This document shows positions 32,798-41,712 of a stretch of DNA of 43,575 nt, in pieces; position 1 is the stretch's first letter; every line of letters begins with the position of its first letter. A program made the translations under genes and the position numbers. Origin of the DNA: Trueperaceae bacterium (GTDB lineage: Bacteria; Deinococcota; Deinococci; Deinococcales; Trueperaceae); contig DASVCN010000022.1 of NCBI GenBank assembly GCA_036381595.1, positions 1-43,575 of the forward strand. The letters run 5' to 3'. The notes beneath the pieces are model-generated. The model was not told where the DNA came from, did no database searches, and saw only the letters and a list, made by a program, of their open reading frames with translations.

Positions 32798-34377
32798 TCG
32801 ACAAGGGGCACGGACCGGATAGGCGATCGCCCGGACGGTCGGGGCAGGAACCGGTGCGGGTCGGCGGCTCGCTCACCCTGCGGGATATCGTCGGGGTAGC
32901 TCGTTCGGATCGGCCGGTGGAGTTGGCTGGCGAGGTGGTGGACCGGGTGAAGCGGAGCCGCGAGTTCGTCGACGAGCTCGTCAACAGCGGCAAGACGATC
33001 TACGGCATCACTACCGGCTTCGGACATCTCGCCCGGGTGCACATCGAAGACGAGGACGTGCACGCGCTCCAGCGGAATCTGGTGCTGTCACACTCGGCCG
33101 GAGTGGGCGAGCCATTCTCGCGCGACGTTACCCGTGCGATGCTGCTGCTGCGGGCACAGAGCCTGGCGCTGGGCTACAGCGGAGTGCGACTCGAACTGCT
33201 CGAGCTGCTCCTGGCCTGCCTGAATCGGGGGGTCCACCCCGTCATACCTTCGCAGGGTTCCGTAGGCGCGAGCGGAGATCTCGCGCCGCTCGCCCACATG
33301 GCGCTCACGCTCATCGGCGAGGGGGAGGCCGAGTACCGCGGGGAAGTGGTTCCGGCGGCGCGAGCGCTGGAGGAGGCCGGACTGCGACCTCTGGCGCTGG
33401 AAGCCAAAGAGGGTCTTGCCCTCATCAACGGGACGCAGGCGATGACCTCCGTAGCTGCCCTCGTCCTACACGACGCTCTCGGGCTCTGCACGGTAGCGGA
33501 CGTGGCAGGAGCGATGAGCCTCGTCGCATTGCGCGGTTTGTCCGACCCGTTCGATCCACGGGTCGGGTTCCTGCGACCCCACCGCGGCTGCGAGCAGACC
33601 GCTCGCAACCTGAGGCTGCTGCTGGCGGGGAGTACCGGGGTGAGCGACGAAGCGCGGGTGCAGGACGCCTACAGCCTGCGCTGCATGCCCCAGGTCCATG
33701 GCGCCAGCCGCGGCGCCCTGCTGCACGCGGCCGACGTCGTTGTCCGCGAGGTCCACAGCGTGACCGACAACCCGCTGATCTTCGAAGAGGACGGCGATGT
33801 CATCTCGGCGGGCAACTTCCACGGGCAGCCGGTTGCTTTGGCGATGGATTATGCGAAGTCGGCGATAGCCGAACTCGCCAGCATCTCGGAGCGGCGGATC
33901 GCCAGGCTCCAGGACCCCGCCCTCTCGAACCTGCCGGCGTTCCTGACGAGCGAAGCAGGCCTCAACTCGGGCCTGATGATCACCCAGTACACTGCCGCCG
34001 CCCTCGTGAGTGAGAACAAGGTTCTCGCGCACCCCGCCAGCGTCGACAGCGTCCCGACCAGCGCTAACCAGGAGGACCACGTCTCGATGGGGACGATAGC
34101 TGCCCGTCAGGCCGCCCAAGTCCTGACGAACAGCCAGCGGGTCCTCGCCATAGAGCTGCTGAACGCCGCTCAGGCGCTCGACCTGCGTCCCGGTCTTCAC
34201 ACGGGACCAGGCGTTACCGCGGCCCACCACGCCATACGGGAGGTGGTTCCGCAGCTTCGTGGGGACAGGGTGATGGCCGGCGACCTCGAGGCCGCCTTCG
34301 ATCTCGTGGCCCGCGGGACTTTGCTCGAGGCGGTTGCGGGTGCCGTCGAAGGGTTGGAGATCGTCGAAACCGTGTAA
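32794..34377 (+). CDS. hutH: Histidine ammonia-lyase
   Basis: A 527-residue aromatic amino acid lyase converting histidine to urocanate and ammonia. The MIO cofactor forms from Ala159-Ser160-Gly161 in GSVGASGDLAPLAHM. Other signatures: YGITTGFG with the catalytic Tyr, QDAYSLRCMPQVHG, VTDNPLIF, SAGNFHGQPVA and TSANQEDHVSMG. The GTG at 32794 makes GTGA with the hutI stop. About 20 residues precede the conserved VRVGGSLTL, so a later start is possible. Although it catalyses the first step, it is the last gene in the operon. No hutC/hutP regulator or histidine transporter is adjacent. Confidence 0.96.
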   Translation: MIDKGHGPDRRSPGRSGQEPVRVGGSLTLRDIVGVARSDRPVELAGEVVDRVKRSREFVDELVNSGKTIYGITTGFGHLARVHIEDEDVHALQRNLVLSHSAGVGEPFSRDVTRAMLLLRAQSLALGYSGVRLELLELLLACLNRGVHPVIPSQGSVGASGDLAPLAHMALTLIGEGEAEYRGEVVPAARALEEAGLRPLALEAKEGLALINGTQAMTSVAALVLHDALGLCTVADVAGAMSLVALRGLSDPFDPRVGFLRPHRGCEQTARNLRLLLAGSTGVSDEARVQDAYSLRCMPQVHGASRGALLHAADVVVREVHSVTDNPLIFEEDGDVISAGNFHGQPVALAMDYAKSAIAELASISERRIARLQDPALSNLPAFLTSEAGLNSGLMITQYTAAALVSENKVLAHPASVDSVPTSANQEDHVSMGTIAARQAAQVLTNSQRVLAIELLNAAQALDLRPGLHTGPGVTAAHHAIREVVPQLRGDRVMAGDLEAAFDLVARGTLLEAVAGAVEGLEIVETV

Positions 34378-34403
34378 GCAGGTCCCGTCTTGTCGTTGAA
34401 ACC

Positions 34404-35738
34404 TCAGCCCTCGTCGGTGGCGATGTCGCTGGGCCGCCTGAGCAGCGGCCAGTAGAACGCGAGGGTGACGAGGATGAGCCCGGAGGTCACGAGCAACGCG
34501 GTGGTGTACGCCTCTGCCGGGTAACCGCCGCTGCTGCTGGTGGGGAAGAGGCCGATGACCACACCCAGCAGCCACTGGAGCAGGGCGCTTCCGATCATGC
34601 CCAGGAAGTTGACCGCCGTGATGGCGCGGCCGGTCATGTTGAGCGGGAAGGCGAGGCGGATGAGCGCGTAGAACAGGACGTTGAAGGCGCCGAACAAGCC
34701 GAAGAGGAGAAACAGGAGGGCGAGCAGTTCCGGGTAGGAGCGGGCAGGGAAGAACGCCAGTACGAGTTGCACGAGCAACATGCCCAACGCCCCCGCGGCG
34801 GTCGTGCGGGCATGCCCGAGCCGATCGGCGAGCCAGCCCACCACCATGTAGCCGCCGCTCACACCCACGCCCATGAGCAGGAGGAGGTTCCCTGCAGCTA
34901 TCGGTTCCAGTCCCGCGCGGTCCACCAGGTAGGGTCCTGCCCACAGCCCCTGATAGGCGAACATGCTTCCGGTGACCGCGAAACCGAGAAGGCCGATGCG
35001 CCAGAAGTCGAGGCTGACGAAGACCTGTACGAGTGAGCCGCGGTCGCTGGCGGCCACGAGGTCGGCCCCCGGTGCCTGCCGTCCGAAGAGGCCTATCCCA
35101 AGGGCAGCCAGCAGTATCAGGCCGGCGCCGCCCAGGAAGATCACCCGCCAGCCGAACGCTTCGTTCAGCGCGGCCAAGGGCGTGGCGGCGGCCAAGGCTC
35201 CCAGTGAGCCAAGGCCGAGGAAGAGGCCAGACACGGTTGCGAACCGCTGCGGCGGGAACCAGCCGCTGAACGCCTTGAGCGACCCCATCAGTATCCCGGC
35301 CATGCCGAGGCCGATGAGCGCCCGCCCCAGGGCCAGGGCCGCGAAACTCTGGGCCGCTGAGAAGAGCAGCGCGCCGACCACCGCCGCCAGCATCAGGCCG
35401 GAGGTCACGAAGCGGGCGCCGAAGCGGTCCAGGGCGGCGCCCAGCGGTACCTGTGCAGCGCCGAAGGTAAGGAAGAAGAGGCTCGTCATGAGCCCCAACT
35501 GCGCGGCCGTCAGGGACAGGTCACGGCTGAGGTCGTCGGCGATGACCGCGTTGGTGGAGCGGAAGAAGTAGGAGAAGAAGTAGGCGATTACGAAGACGAG
35601 GAAGACCAAGTAGGCCTGCGCCGGCACCTCGGCGGCTGCCGCCGCACGAACGTGGGTTTCCTTGCCAGCCGCCCCCACAAGCTCCTCGGCCCCGGCCGTC
35701 CCCTGCTCCGTCTCCGCGTTCTCCTCAGCCCACGCCAC
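34404..35738 (-). CDS. MFS transporter
   Basis: A 444-residue major facilitator with twelve predicted spans. Motif A appears as GAALDRFGARFV and again in the second half as GWLADRLGHART. The first span FFSYFFRSTNAVIADDL and SLFFLTFGAAQVPLGAALDR place it near the NarK/ACS-like or hexuronate group, but the substrate cannot be named. GTG 35738 is chosen; it overlaps the end of the upstream small gene by 14 bases and GAGG is six bases upstream. About 32 soluble residues rich in Glu and Ala precede the first span. It is the last gene of the ctaC-to-MFS run of same-strand genes. Confidence 0.85.
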   Translation of the reverse strand: MAWAEENAETEQGTAGAEELVGAAGKETHVRAAAAAEVPAQAYLVFLVFVIAYFFSYFFRSTNAVIADDLSRDLSLTAAQLGLMTSLFFLTFGAAQVPLGAALDRFGARFVTSGLMLAAVVGALLFSAAQSFAALALGRALIGLGMAGILMGSLKAFSGWFPPQRFATVSGLFLGLGSLGALAAATPLAALNEAFGWRVIFLGGAGLILLAALGIGLFGRQAPGADLVAASDRGSLVQVFVSLDFWRIGLLGFAVTGSMFAYQGLWAGPYLVDRAGLEPIAAGNLLLLMGVGVSGGYMVVGWLADRLGHARTTAAGALGMLLVQLVLAFFPARSYPELLALLFLLFGLFGAFNVLFYALIRLAFPLNMTGRAITAVNFLGMIGSALLQWLLGVVIGLFPTSSSGGYPAEAYTTALLVTSGLILVTLAFYWPLLRRPSDIATDEG

Positions 35739-36075
35739 GCAGGTCCTCGAAGATCTGCCAGCCGACCCCTGCGGGCGTCCGCTCGAGCTTTCCCTGCAGG
35801 AGCTCCGCCAGCCACGGCACGATGCCGGCATTGTGGGCGGCATCCTCTTCGGGATCGTCCACCAGCTTCAGCACGGTGAACTGATAGACCTGTTGGGTAG
35901 CTGCCAGGGTACCGTCGTCGAAGAACGTGAAAGGCGCCTGGGGCAGTGGGTCCCAGAGGACGTGCACTTCGCCTTCGATGCGCCTGGGGAGGTAGTCGCC
36001 CAGATCGATCTCCAACTCGCGGGGATGCCAGATATAACCCTGGAGCAGTTTGAGTCCCCGCTCGTGTTCAGCCAT
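35725..36075 (-). CDS. Small conserved-looking protein of unknown function
   Basis: A 116-residue soluble, acidic protein with no signal or membrane segment. It contains several aromatic-rich strands (GYIWHPRELEIDLGDYLPRRIEGEVHVLW) and ends in a helix-rich part. I recognise no family. It overlaps the HAD gene by 8 bases at its start and the MFS gene by 14 at its end, so it is a coupled member of this run and likely real. Confidence 0.7.
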   Translation of the reverse strand: MAEHERGLKLLQGYIWHPRELEIDLGDYLPRRIEGEVHVLWDPLPQAPFTFFDDGTLAATQQVYQFTVLKLVDDPEEDAAHNAGIVPWLAELLQGKLERTPAGVGWQIFEDLRGVG

Positions 36076-36682
36076 CGACCTTCGGGCAGATGTCAGGAGC
36101 CAGCCGGTTCAGCTCGCCCAGGAGCCCATCGAAGGAGCGGAAGTGGATGCCGGCGAAGCCGAGGCGGCGGCAGGCCGAGACGTTCACCTCGCTGTCGTCG
36201 ATGAACACGATCTGCGAGGGGGGCAGCTCCAGTGCCTCCTGCAACTTCCGGTAGGCTGCCGGGTCGGGTTTCCGTACCCCCAGCTCGTTCGAGAAGAGGA
36301 ACGTCTCGACCCGAGCCATCCGCGGGTCGCTCCTCACCCTGTCGCACAGCAGGGGCACGTTGTTCGAGAGCATGCCCACCCTGTAGGCATCCGGTATGCC
36401 TGCCAGGAGGTCGTACATCTGGGTCCGCTCGCGGCCCGAGCTCAGGAACGTCTCCCGGAACCGCTCCTCGTCGAAGTAGAGACCCGACTCCTTTCGGAAT
36501 CGGGTCACGAACTCGGCCATGTCGAACTCCCCGGCCTCGAAGTGGGCCATGAGCGGGAAGTAGGTCTTGGCCACGCTCTCCTCGGGTACCGCGCAGAGTC
36601 GGGCGAGGTTGCGGACGGCATCGGAATCGAACGTTCCCTCGGTGAAGATGCCGCCCCAGTCGAAGGCGATTGCCCCGATCAC
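36068..36682 (-). CDS. HAD-superfamily hydrolase (subfamily IA)
   Basis: A 204-residue HAD phosphatase-like protein. Motif I is FDWGGIFTEG with nucleophile Asp8 but Gly at the usual second Asp, as in many DxGG(V/I)-type members. Motif II is MLSNN, motif III the Lys of VRKPDP, motif IV FIDDSEVN. A helical cap lies between residues 15 and 85. The DWGG variant occurs in haloacid-dehalogenase-like and epoxide-hydrolase-N-like proteins, so the reaction is uncertain. It begins 31 bases after the ctaF stop on the same strand. Confidence 0.85.
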   Translation of the reverse strand: MIGAIAFDWGGIFTEGTFDSDAVRNLARLCAVPEESVAKTYFPLMAHFEAGEFDMAEFVTRFRKESGLYFDEERFRETFLSSGRERTQMYDLLAGIPDAYRVGMLSNNVPLLCDRVRSDPRMARVETFLFSNELGVRKPDPAAYRKLQEALELPPSQIVFIDDSEVNVSACRRLGFAGIHFRSFDGLLGELNRLAPDICPKVDG

Positions 36683-36713
36683 GCTCCTCGTCCGAGTAGA
36701 TGACGAGCCGTCG

Positions 36714-37784
36714 TCATTCGCCCATCAGCTCGGCCCGGCGCTCGTTGAGGTTGCCAGGGTCGCTGCCCCGGCTCTGTTCCACTTCGTCAGGCGTGATGGG
36801 CGTGAACTCCTGAAGCTGTTCCTCGTTGCCCCAGGACGTCAGCTCGTGGCTCAGCACCGCCGCGATCTGTTCGTTCGAAAGAGACCCGGCCCAGGCGGGC
36901 ATGGCGCCGTTGTAGGTCTGGCCGTCGACGGTGATAGGGCCCGTCAGGCCGTGAACCACCACGTCGATGAGGTACTCGCGCCCACCGGCGTTGTAGATGG
37001 CGGGCAGATTTCCGGCGAGCGGCGGGAAGACGCCGGGCATTCCGGCGCCTTGGGCGCCGTGGCAGCCAGCGCAGATCGAAGTGTAGGTGGTGTCGCCCAG
37101 TTGTCTGTCGAACTCCGCTGGTGCGGCGGCCTGTTCAGCCGGTTCTTGCGCCTGCTCCCCGGCATGCTGCTCCCCGGCCTGCTGCCCCTCGGCCTGCTGC
37201 GCCTCCGCCTGGGGTTCAGCCGCTGGCTCCTCGGCCGGCTCGCCACCGTTCTGATCCTCTGCCTGCTCACCTTCGCCAGCCTGAGCCAGCGTCGCCTGCG
37301 GTTCCTGAGCCGGCGGCGGCTCTACCGCGAGCGAGCGGTCCTTGGGCCGGGGCACGTCGAGTTGGGCGGCTGCTGAGCGGCTGTAACCGTCCGATTCGAT
37401 CAGCTCCGATTGCTCGGACGGGAGTGCTTCTGCTTGACCGTGAGCCTCCTCGACGTGGGGCTGCGATTCTGCCAACACCGGCCTAGGCCAGGTCGTTACG
37501 GTGAACAGCAGCGGCAGGATGAAGAAGGTGGCCAGTGCCAGAACCATGCCGCTGCTGAAGAAGCCCGTGTAGGTCTTCTCGTCATCCTTGAGGTGCATGA
37601 AGATGGCGACGACCATCACGAACTTGGCCAGCGACATCGCGACGAGCCAGAAGATGGTGGCCGCGTCGGAAAGCCAGGAGATCTCGAACTCGACGATTGC
37701 GTACTCGAAGAAGGTGATGATACCCAGGATCAGCGCCGTGATGACGTAGGTGGCGACCGGGTTGCCTTTGTGGTCGTGGCTCAT
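36714..37784 (-). CDS. ctaF: Cytochrome oxidase subunit IV fused to cytochrome c
   Basis: A 356-residue chimera. Residues 1-100 are a three-span CtaF/CyoD-like subunit IV (SLAKFVMVVAIFMHLKDDEKTY is typical). Residues 105-224 are a low-complexity linker dominated by Ala, Glu, Gln and Pro, with AEQ/AGEQ repeats. Residues 225-320 form a class-I cytochrome c with CAGCH (238-242), FPPLAGN and axial Met295 in GAMPAW. Subunit II in the same operon already has its own cytochrome c, so the complex would carry two haems c. The long flexible linker could let this domain reach CuA or an outside donor. It is followed by the HAD gene. Confidence 0.88.
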   Translation of the reverse strand: MSHDHKGNPVATYVITALILGIITFFEYAIVEFEISWLSDAATIFWLVAMSLAKFVMVVAIFMHLKDDEKTYTGFFSSGMVLALATFFILPLLFTVTTWPRPVLAESQPHVEEAHGQAEALPSEQSELIESDGYSRSAAAQLDVPRPKDRSLAVEPPPAQEPQATLAQAGEGEQAEDQNGGEPAEEPAAEPQAEAQQAEGQQAGEQHAGEQAQEPAEQAAAPAEFDRQLGDTTYTSICAGCHGAQGAGMPGVFPPLAGNLPAIYNAGGREYLIDVVVHGLTGPITVDGQTYNGAMPAWAGSLSNEQIAAVLSHELTSWGNEEQLQEFTPITPDEVEQSRGSDPGNLNERRAELMGE

Positions 37785-37797
37785 TCTCCCGTTACTC

Positions 37798-38400
37798 CTA
37801 GACGAACTCTACGAGGTAGACGACCGTGAAGATCACGATCCAGACGATGTCGACGAAGTGCCAGTAGAGGCCGACCACCTCCAGGTAGACGGAATCCTTG
37901 GCCGCCACCGGGCGGACGTACGAGGCGATGAGCAGAGACAGGAGCAGCAGCACGCCTATGGTCACGTGCACGCCGTGGGTGCCGGTGAGCACGAAGAACG
38001 TCGTACCGAACAGGTTCTGCGAGAGCGTCAGCCCCTCCTGGACGAAGTGGCTGAACTCGAAGATCTGGAATCCCAGGAAGATCGAGCCGAAGAAAGCCAC
38101 TCCGAAAGTCCACAGACGGAACAATTTGATGTTGCCCACGCGCAGTTCGTGCAACGCCAGCACCATCAGGAACGAACTCATCAGCAGCACGAAGGTACTG
38201 ATGGTGGTGAGGTTGATGTCGAAGACGTCGATCGGGTAGGGGCCCACCAGGCTCCGGTCCTTGTAGACAAGGTAACTGCCGATGAGCGAGCCGAAGAACA
38301 TGCAGTCCGAGGCGAGGAAGATCCACATCATCAACTTGATGTCGGGGAGCCTGGTGGAGCGGTACTCCTCGTGGGAATGGGCGACGACGGTGTGGCTCAC
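37798..38400 (-). CDS. ctaE: Cytochrome c oxidase subunit III
   Basis: A 200-residue membrane protein with five spans, the short form of subunit III found in caa3 oxidases. Typical stretches: KLMMWIFLASDCMFFGSLIGSY, FEFSHFVQEGLT, FVLTGTHGVHVTIG and VGLYWHFVDIVWIVIFTVVYL. The GTG at 38400 is chosen because it forms GTGA with the ctaD stop and GGAGGT lies six bases upstream; an upstream open frame has no similarity. The two helices usually at the start of long subunit III appear at the C-terminus of ctaD here. Confidence 0.93.
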   Translation of the reverse strand: MSHTVVAHSHEEYRSTRLPDIKLMMWIFLASDCMFFGSLIGSYLVYKDRSLVGPYPIDVFDINLTTISTFVLLMSSFLMVLALHELRVGNIKLFRLWTFGVAFFGSIFLGFQIFEFSHFVQEGLTLSQNLFGTTFFVLTGTHGVHVTIGVLLLLSLLIASYVRPVAAKDSVYLEVVGLYWHFVDIVWIVIFTVVYLVEFV

Positions 38401-40319
38401 GCGGGACCTCCAACGGCCGGCTCCAGTTCGATGTGTTCGTGGTGACCGCCCACGCCTTCGAGCGCCCACGCGTAGCAGGCGTAGAAGAGGACCGCCACCG
38501 AGAAGAGCCCGAGGAGCAGGTTGTGAAAGAGCAGGCCGTACGAGCCGAGGAAGATCGCGAACGAGGCGATGAACGGGTACCACGACTGTCCCGGGATGTG
38601 GATCGAGACCTGTTCGACGTGCTTGGGAGGAGAATGGTCGGGATCGACCGACTCGGAGATCGGGTCGCGCCGCTCTACAAGATGCGGGTGCTTGAGGAGC
38701 CAGACCGGGTCACGGTCGTTGACCTCGGGCACGACATCGAAGTCGTAGTGGGGTGGCGGTGAGCTGGTTGCCCACTCCAGGGTGCGGCCGTCCCACGGGT
38801 CGTCGCCTGCCAGTCGGCCTTTCCGTAATGCCCAGAAGGCGCTGAAGATGACGATCACCATACCCGCGCCCATGACGAACGTGCCCGCCGAGGACATCAG
38901 GTTGTAGAGATCGAGCCCGATGCCCGCCTCGTATGTCTGGATGCGCCTGGGCATGCCCAGCAGTCCAGCGAAGTGCTGCGGCCAGAAGATGAGGTAGAAG
39001 CCGGGGACTATCAGCCAGAAGCCGAGCCGCCCCAGTCCCTCGGGCAGCAGCCGACCGGTCATCTTGGGGAACCAGTAGTAGAAGCCCGCCAGGAAGGAGA
39101 GGAGCGCACCGCCGCCCATGACGAAGTGGAAGTGGGCGACGACGAAGTAGGTGTCCTGCACCTGAGCGTCGAGCGGCGGGATGGCCAGCATGATGCCGGT
39201 GATGCCGCCCAGGGTGAAGGTGAGCAGAAACGCCGTCGCGTAGAGCATCGGCACCGCGAAGCGCACGTGACCACCCCACATCGTCGCGATCCAGTTGAAG
39301 ATCTTGATGCCGGTGGGGATGCCGATGACGAAGGAAGTGAGCGAGAAGGCGGTATTGGCGACGGGGCCGAGGCCGGTGGTGAACATGTGGTGGCTCCACA
39401 CGGCGAAGCCCATGAAGGCGATGAAGATGCCGGAGAGCACCATGATCGGGTAGCCGAAGAGCGGCTTGCGGCTGAAGGTGGGGATGACCTCCGATATGAC
39501 GCCGAACGCCGGCAGGATGATGATGTAGACCTCCGGGTGACCGAAGATCCAGAAGAGGTGCTGCCAGAGGATCGGCAGGGCGCCTGCTTCAGGCACGTAG
39601 AAGAGGGTGCCGAAGGTGCGGTCCATGATCACCTGGAAGAGGGCGATGGTGAGGGGCGGGAAGGCGAAGATGATCATGAAGGCGGTGATCAGCATCATCC
39701 ACACGAACAGCGGTAGACGCATGAAGGTCATGCCCGGCGCCCGCATGTTGATGATCGTCACGATCAGGTTCATCGCCGTCACCAGCGTCCCCACGCCGCT
39801 GACGAGGAGGCCGATCATGTAGAAGTCGATACCGTTGCCCGGATTGTTGGAAAGCGAGGTCAGAGGCGCGTAGGCGAACCAGCCGGCGTCGGGCGCTCCG
39901 CCCAGGAAGAAGCTGGTGTAGATGAACACCCCACTGAGCGCGTAGACCCAGTAACCGAAGGCGTTGAGCCTCGGGAAGGCGAGATCGCGCGCACCGATCA
40001 TGAGCGGCACGAAGTAGTTGGCGAAGCCGATGCCCAAGGGCATGATCGCCAGGAACACCATCGTGACCCCGTGCATGGTGAACAACTGATTGAAGACGTC
40101 GGGGCTCACGAGCGACTGCTCGGGCCTCGCAAGCTGAAGGCGCATCAGGAACGCCTCAACGCTGGCCAGGCCCAGGAACAGGAAGCTGGTGCAGATGTAG
40201 AGCAGCCCCAGCCGCTTGTGGTCGACGGTGGTCAGCCAGCTTGCCCAGCCCGTCGTCCAGGTTGGTCTTGTGAGTACGCCCGCGTGACCAGCCGCGGCCG
40301 TTTGCCTACCGATCGCCAT
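38397..40319 (-). CDS. ctaD: Cytochrome c oxidase subunit I (caa3 type, family A1)
   Basis: A 640-residue haem-copper oxidase core with about 14 spans. It reduces oxygen and pumps protons. Haem and CuB ligands lie in FTMHGVTMVF, GHPEVY, VWSHHMFTTG and VAHFHFVMGGG. The D channel entrance (ARDLAFPRLNAFGYW), the Glu in HPEVY and the K-channel lysine (GIPTGIKIFNW) place it in the A1 family. The last ~70 residues (SWYPFIASFAIFLGSYG onward) add two spans equivalent to the start of subunit III. The ATG at 40319 overlaps ctaC by 14 bases with AGGAGG five bases upstream. It is the second gene of the oxidase operon. Confidence 0.96.
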   Translation of the reverse strand: MAIGRQTAAAGHAGVLTRPTWTTGWASWLTTVDHKRLGLLYICTSFLFLGLASVEAFLMRLQLARPEQSLVSPDVFNQLFTMHGVTMVFLAIMPLGIGFANYFVPLMIGARDLAFPRLNAFGYWVYALSGVFIYTSFFLGGAPDAGWFAYAPLTSLSNNPGNGIDFYMIGLLVSGVGTLVTAMNLIVTIINMRAPGMTFMRLPLFVWMMLITAFMIIFAFPPLTIALFQVIMDRTFGTLFYVPEAGALPILWQHLFWIFGHPEVYIIILPAFGVISEVIPTFSRKPLFGYPIMVLSGIFIAFMGFAVWSHHMFTTGLGPVANTAFSLTSFVIGIPTGIKIFNWIATMWGGHVRFAVPMLYATAFLLTFTLGGITGIMLAIPPLDAQVQDTYFVVAHFHFVMGGGALLSFLAGFYYWFPKMTGRLLPEGLGRLGFWLIVPGFYLIFWPQHFAGLLGMPRRIQTYEAGIGLDLYNLMSSAGTFVMGAGMVIVIFSAFWALRKGRLAGDDPWDGRTLEWATSSPPPHYDFDVVPEVNDRDPVWLLKHPHLVERRDPISESVDPDHSPPKHVEQVSIHIPGQSWYPFIASFAIFLGSYGLLFHNLLLGLFSVAVLFYACYAWALEGVGGHHEHIELEPAVGGPA

Positions 40320-41442
40320 TCGTTCCTCCTACGGCGTTCGCCTGTGCCTGCTGCTCCCCCTCGATGCCCAGGCTCAGCAGATAAGCGGCGATAGCAGATG
40401 CCTCTTCCAGGGCATCCGGGTCGTCTTCCTGCCAGAGCGTAGGCATGTAGTTGCCCGGTTTGATCGCTTGCGGATCTCGGATCCAGGCGGTCAGGTTCTC
40501 GTGAGTATTCTCCAGCACCCCGGCAGCCACGGTGTTACGAAGTCCGAAGTTCGTGAGGTTGGGGAAGTCGGGACTGCCGTAGCCGGGCCCGAAGTTGGCG
40601 TTCGAGTGACAGCCGATGCACCCCTTCTGCGCGAAGAGAGTACGGCCCTCCTGGATCAGTTCGTTGTTCTGCACGGGCTGGATCGCCTGCCGCTCCTCCT
40701 GCGAGGCCTGCACCTGCACCTCCTGGAACGACTCGACCCAGGCCTGGTACTCCTCCTCGGACTCGACGATCACCCGGAAGCGCATATAGGCGTGAGCGCC
40801 AAGGCAGAGCTCGGCGCAGTGGCCCCAGTAGATCCCCTCTTCGTCGGCGATGAGCCACAGCTGGTTCTCCTGGTTGGGGATCATGTCGCGCTTGCCCGCG
40901 AGCTTGGGCACCCAGAAGGAGTGGAGCACGTCGGCCGAGTCGAGGTCGAGCACGACGCGGGTACCGACGGGGACGTGGAGCTCGTTGGCGGTGACAATGC
41001 CGAGCTCCGGGTATTCGAACTTCCACCACCACTGGTAACCGGTGACGTGGACCAGTACATCGCTCTCCTGTGGCTGCACCCTCACCTCGGTCTCGAAGAT
41101 GGTGCGGACCGTGGGCACGGCAACGAGGATGACGATGATCACCGGTATGAGCGTCCAGGTGATCTCCAGCGGCACGCTGCCGTGAACCTGGTTGGGAATG
41201 GCATCCTTGTCCCCCGTGTACCTGCTCCTGAAGCGGAAGATGGCGTAGCCCAGGACGCCCGCCACCAAGGCGACGACCCCGACGCTGAGCCAGGTCGTCC
41301 AGATGAGCAGATCGAGCTGCTGCTCGGCCACATAGCCGACGGGATGCAACGTGGAGCGAGGGCCCTCGGTTTCGCACCCGACCAGCAACAGGGCCAGCAC
41401 GAGTAGCGGCGCGACCCGACGGAACCTACGTACTACCGGCAC
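40306..41442 (-). CDS. ctaC: Cytochrome c oxidase subunit II with cytochrome c domain
   Basis: A 378-residue lipoprotein. Lipobox LLVGC has Cys23; two spans follow (about 45-70 and 95-115), then the CuA cupredoxin domain with His174, Cys209, Glu211, Cys213, His217 and Met220 (GHCAELCLGAHAYM), all intact. A C-terminal cytochrome c domain carries CIGCH (275-279) and an axial Met in NYMPTLW, the defining feature of caa3 oxidases. It accepts electrons from cytochrome c, probably the fused domain, and passes them to ctaD. It is the first gene of ctaC-ctaD-ctaE-ctaF, and AGGAGG precedes the ATG. Confidence 0.96.
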   Translation of the reverse strand: MPVVRRFRRVAPLLVLALLLVGCETEGPRSTLHPVGYVAEQQLDLLIWTTWLSVGVVALVAGVLGYAIFRFRSRYTGDKDAIPNQVHGSVPLEITWTLIPVIIVILVAVPTVRTIFETEVRVQPQESDVLVHVTGYQWWWKFEYPELGIVTANELHVPVGTRVVLDLDSADVLHSFWVPKLAGKRDMIPNQENQLWLIADEEGIYWGHCAELCLGAHAYMRFRVIVESEEEYQAWVESFQEVQVQASQEERQAIQPVQNNELIQEGRTLFAQKGCIGCHSNANFGPGYGSPDFPNLTNFGLRNTVAAGVLENTHENLTAWIRDPQAIKPGNYMPTLWQEDDPDALEEASAIAAYLLSLGIEGEQQAQANAVGGTNGDR

Positions 41443-41517
41443 TTGTTCCTCCTAAGGACGTTTGGGATGGAGTTCAGGCCGGCACGCCATTGATACGGCG
41501 CGGCCAACAAACACCCG

Positions 41518-41573
41518 CCAATGTATCACAGCTGGACCAGCGACGGATAACGTTGTAGAGGCACAATCGTGCC
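41518..41573 (-). promoter_or_regulatory. Possible promoter and operator of the oxidase operon
   Basis: On the minus strand the palindrome GGCAC-GATT-GTGCC (41573-41560) lies just upstream of a weak promoter-like pair. TTATCC is followed after 17 bases by TGT-GATACA, near 41520. The palindrome position fits an activator site. Both boxes are poor matches, so this is only a suggestion. Confidence 0.25.
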
Positions 41574-41650
41574 CTCTGTCCGTATCGCCGGCGCTCCCGT
41601 TGGGCGCCCGCGCTGCGCTGGGCCGCGGTCGGCCCCTCCACAACGAAGGA

Positions 41651-41678
41651 GGGCGTGACGGTGTTCTCCGCCACGCCC
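41651..41678 (-). terminator. Hairpin after the three-gene unknown cluster
   Basis: On the minus strand GGGCGTGGCGG (41678-41668), a 6-base loop and CCGTCACGCCC (41661-41651) form an 11-bp stem with one wobble. It lies 35 bases after the stop at 41713 and is followed by a T/C-rich stretch with no long T-run. It probably separates this cluster from the oxidase operon. Confidence 0.5.
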
Positions 41679-41712
41679 AGGTTGCTGTCGCAGGAGTTCC
41701 GCCAACGGCGGT

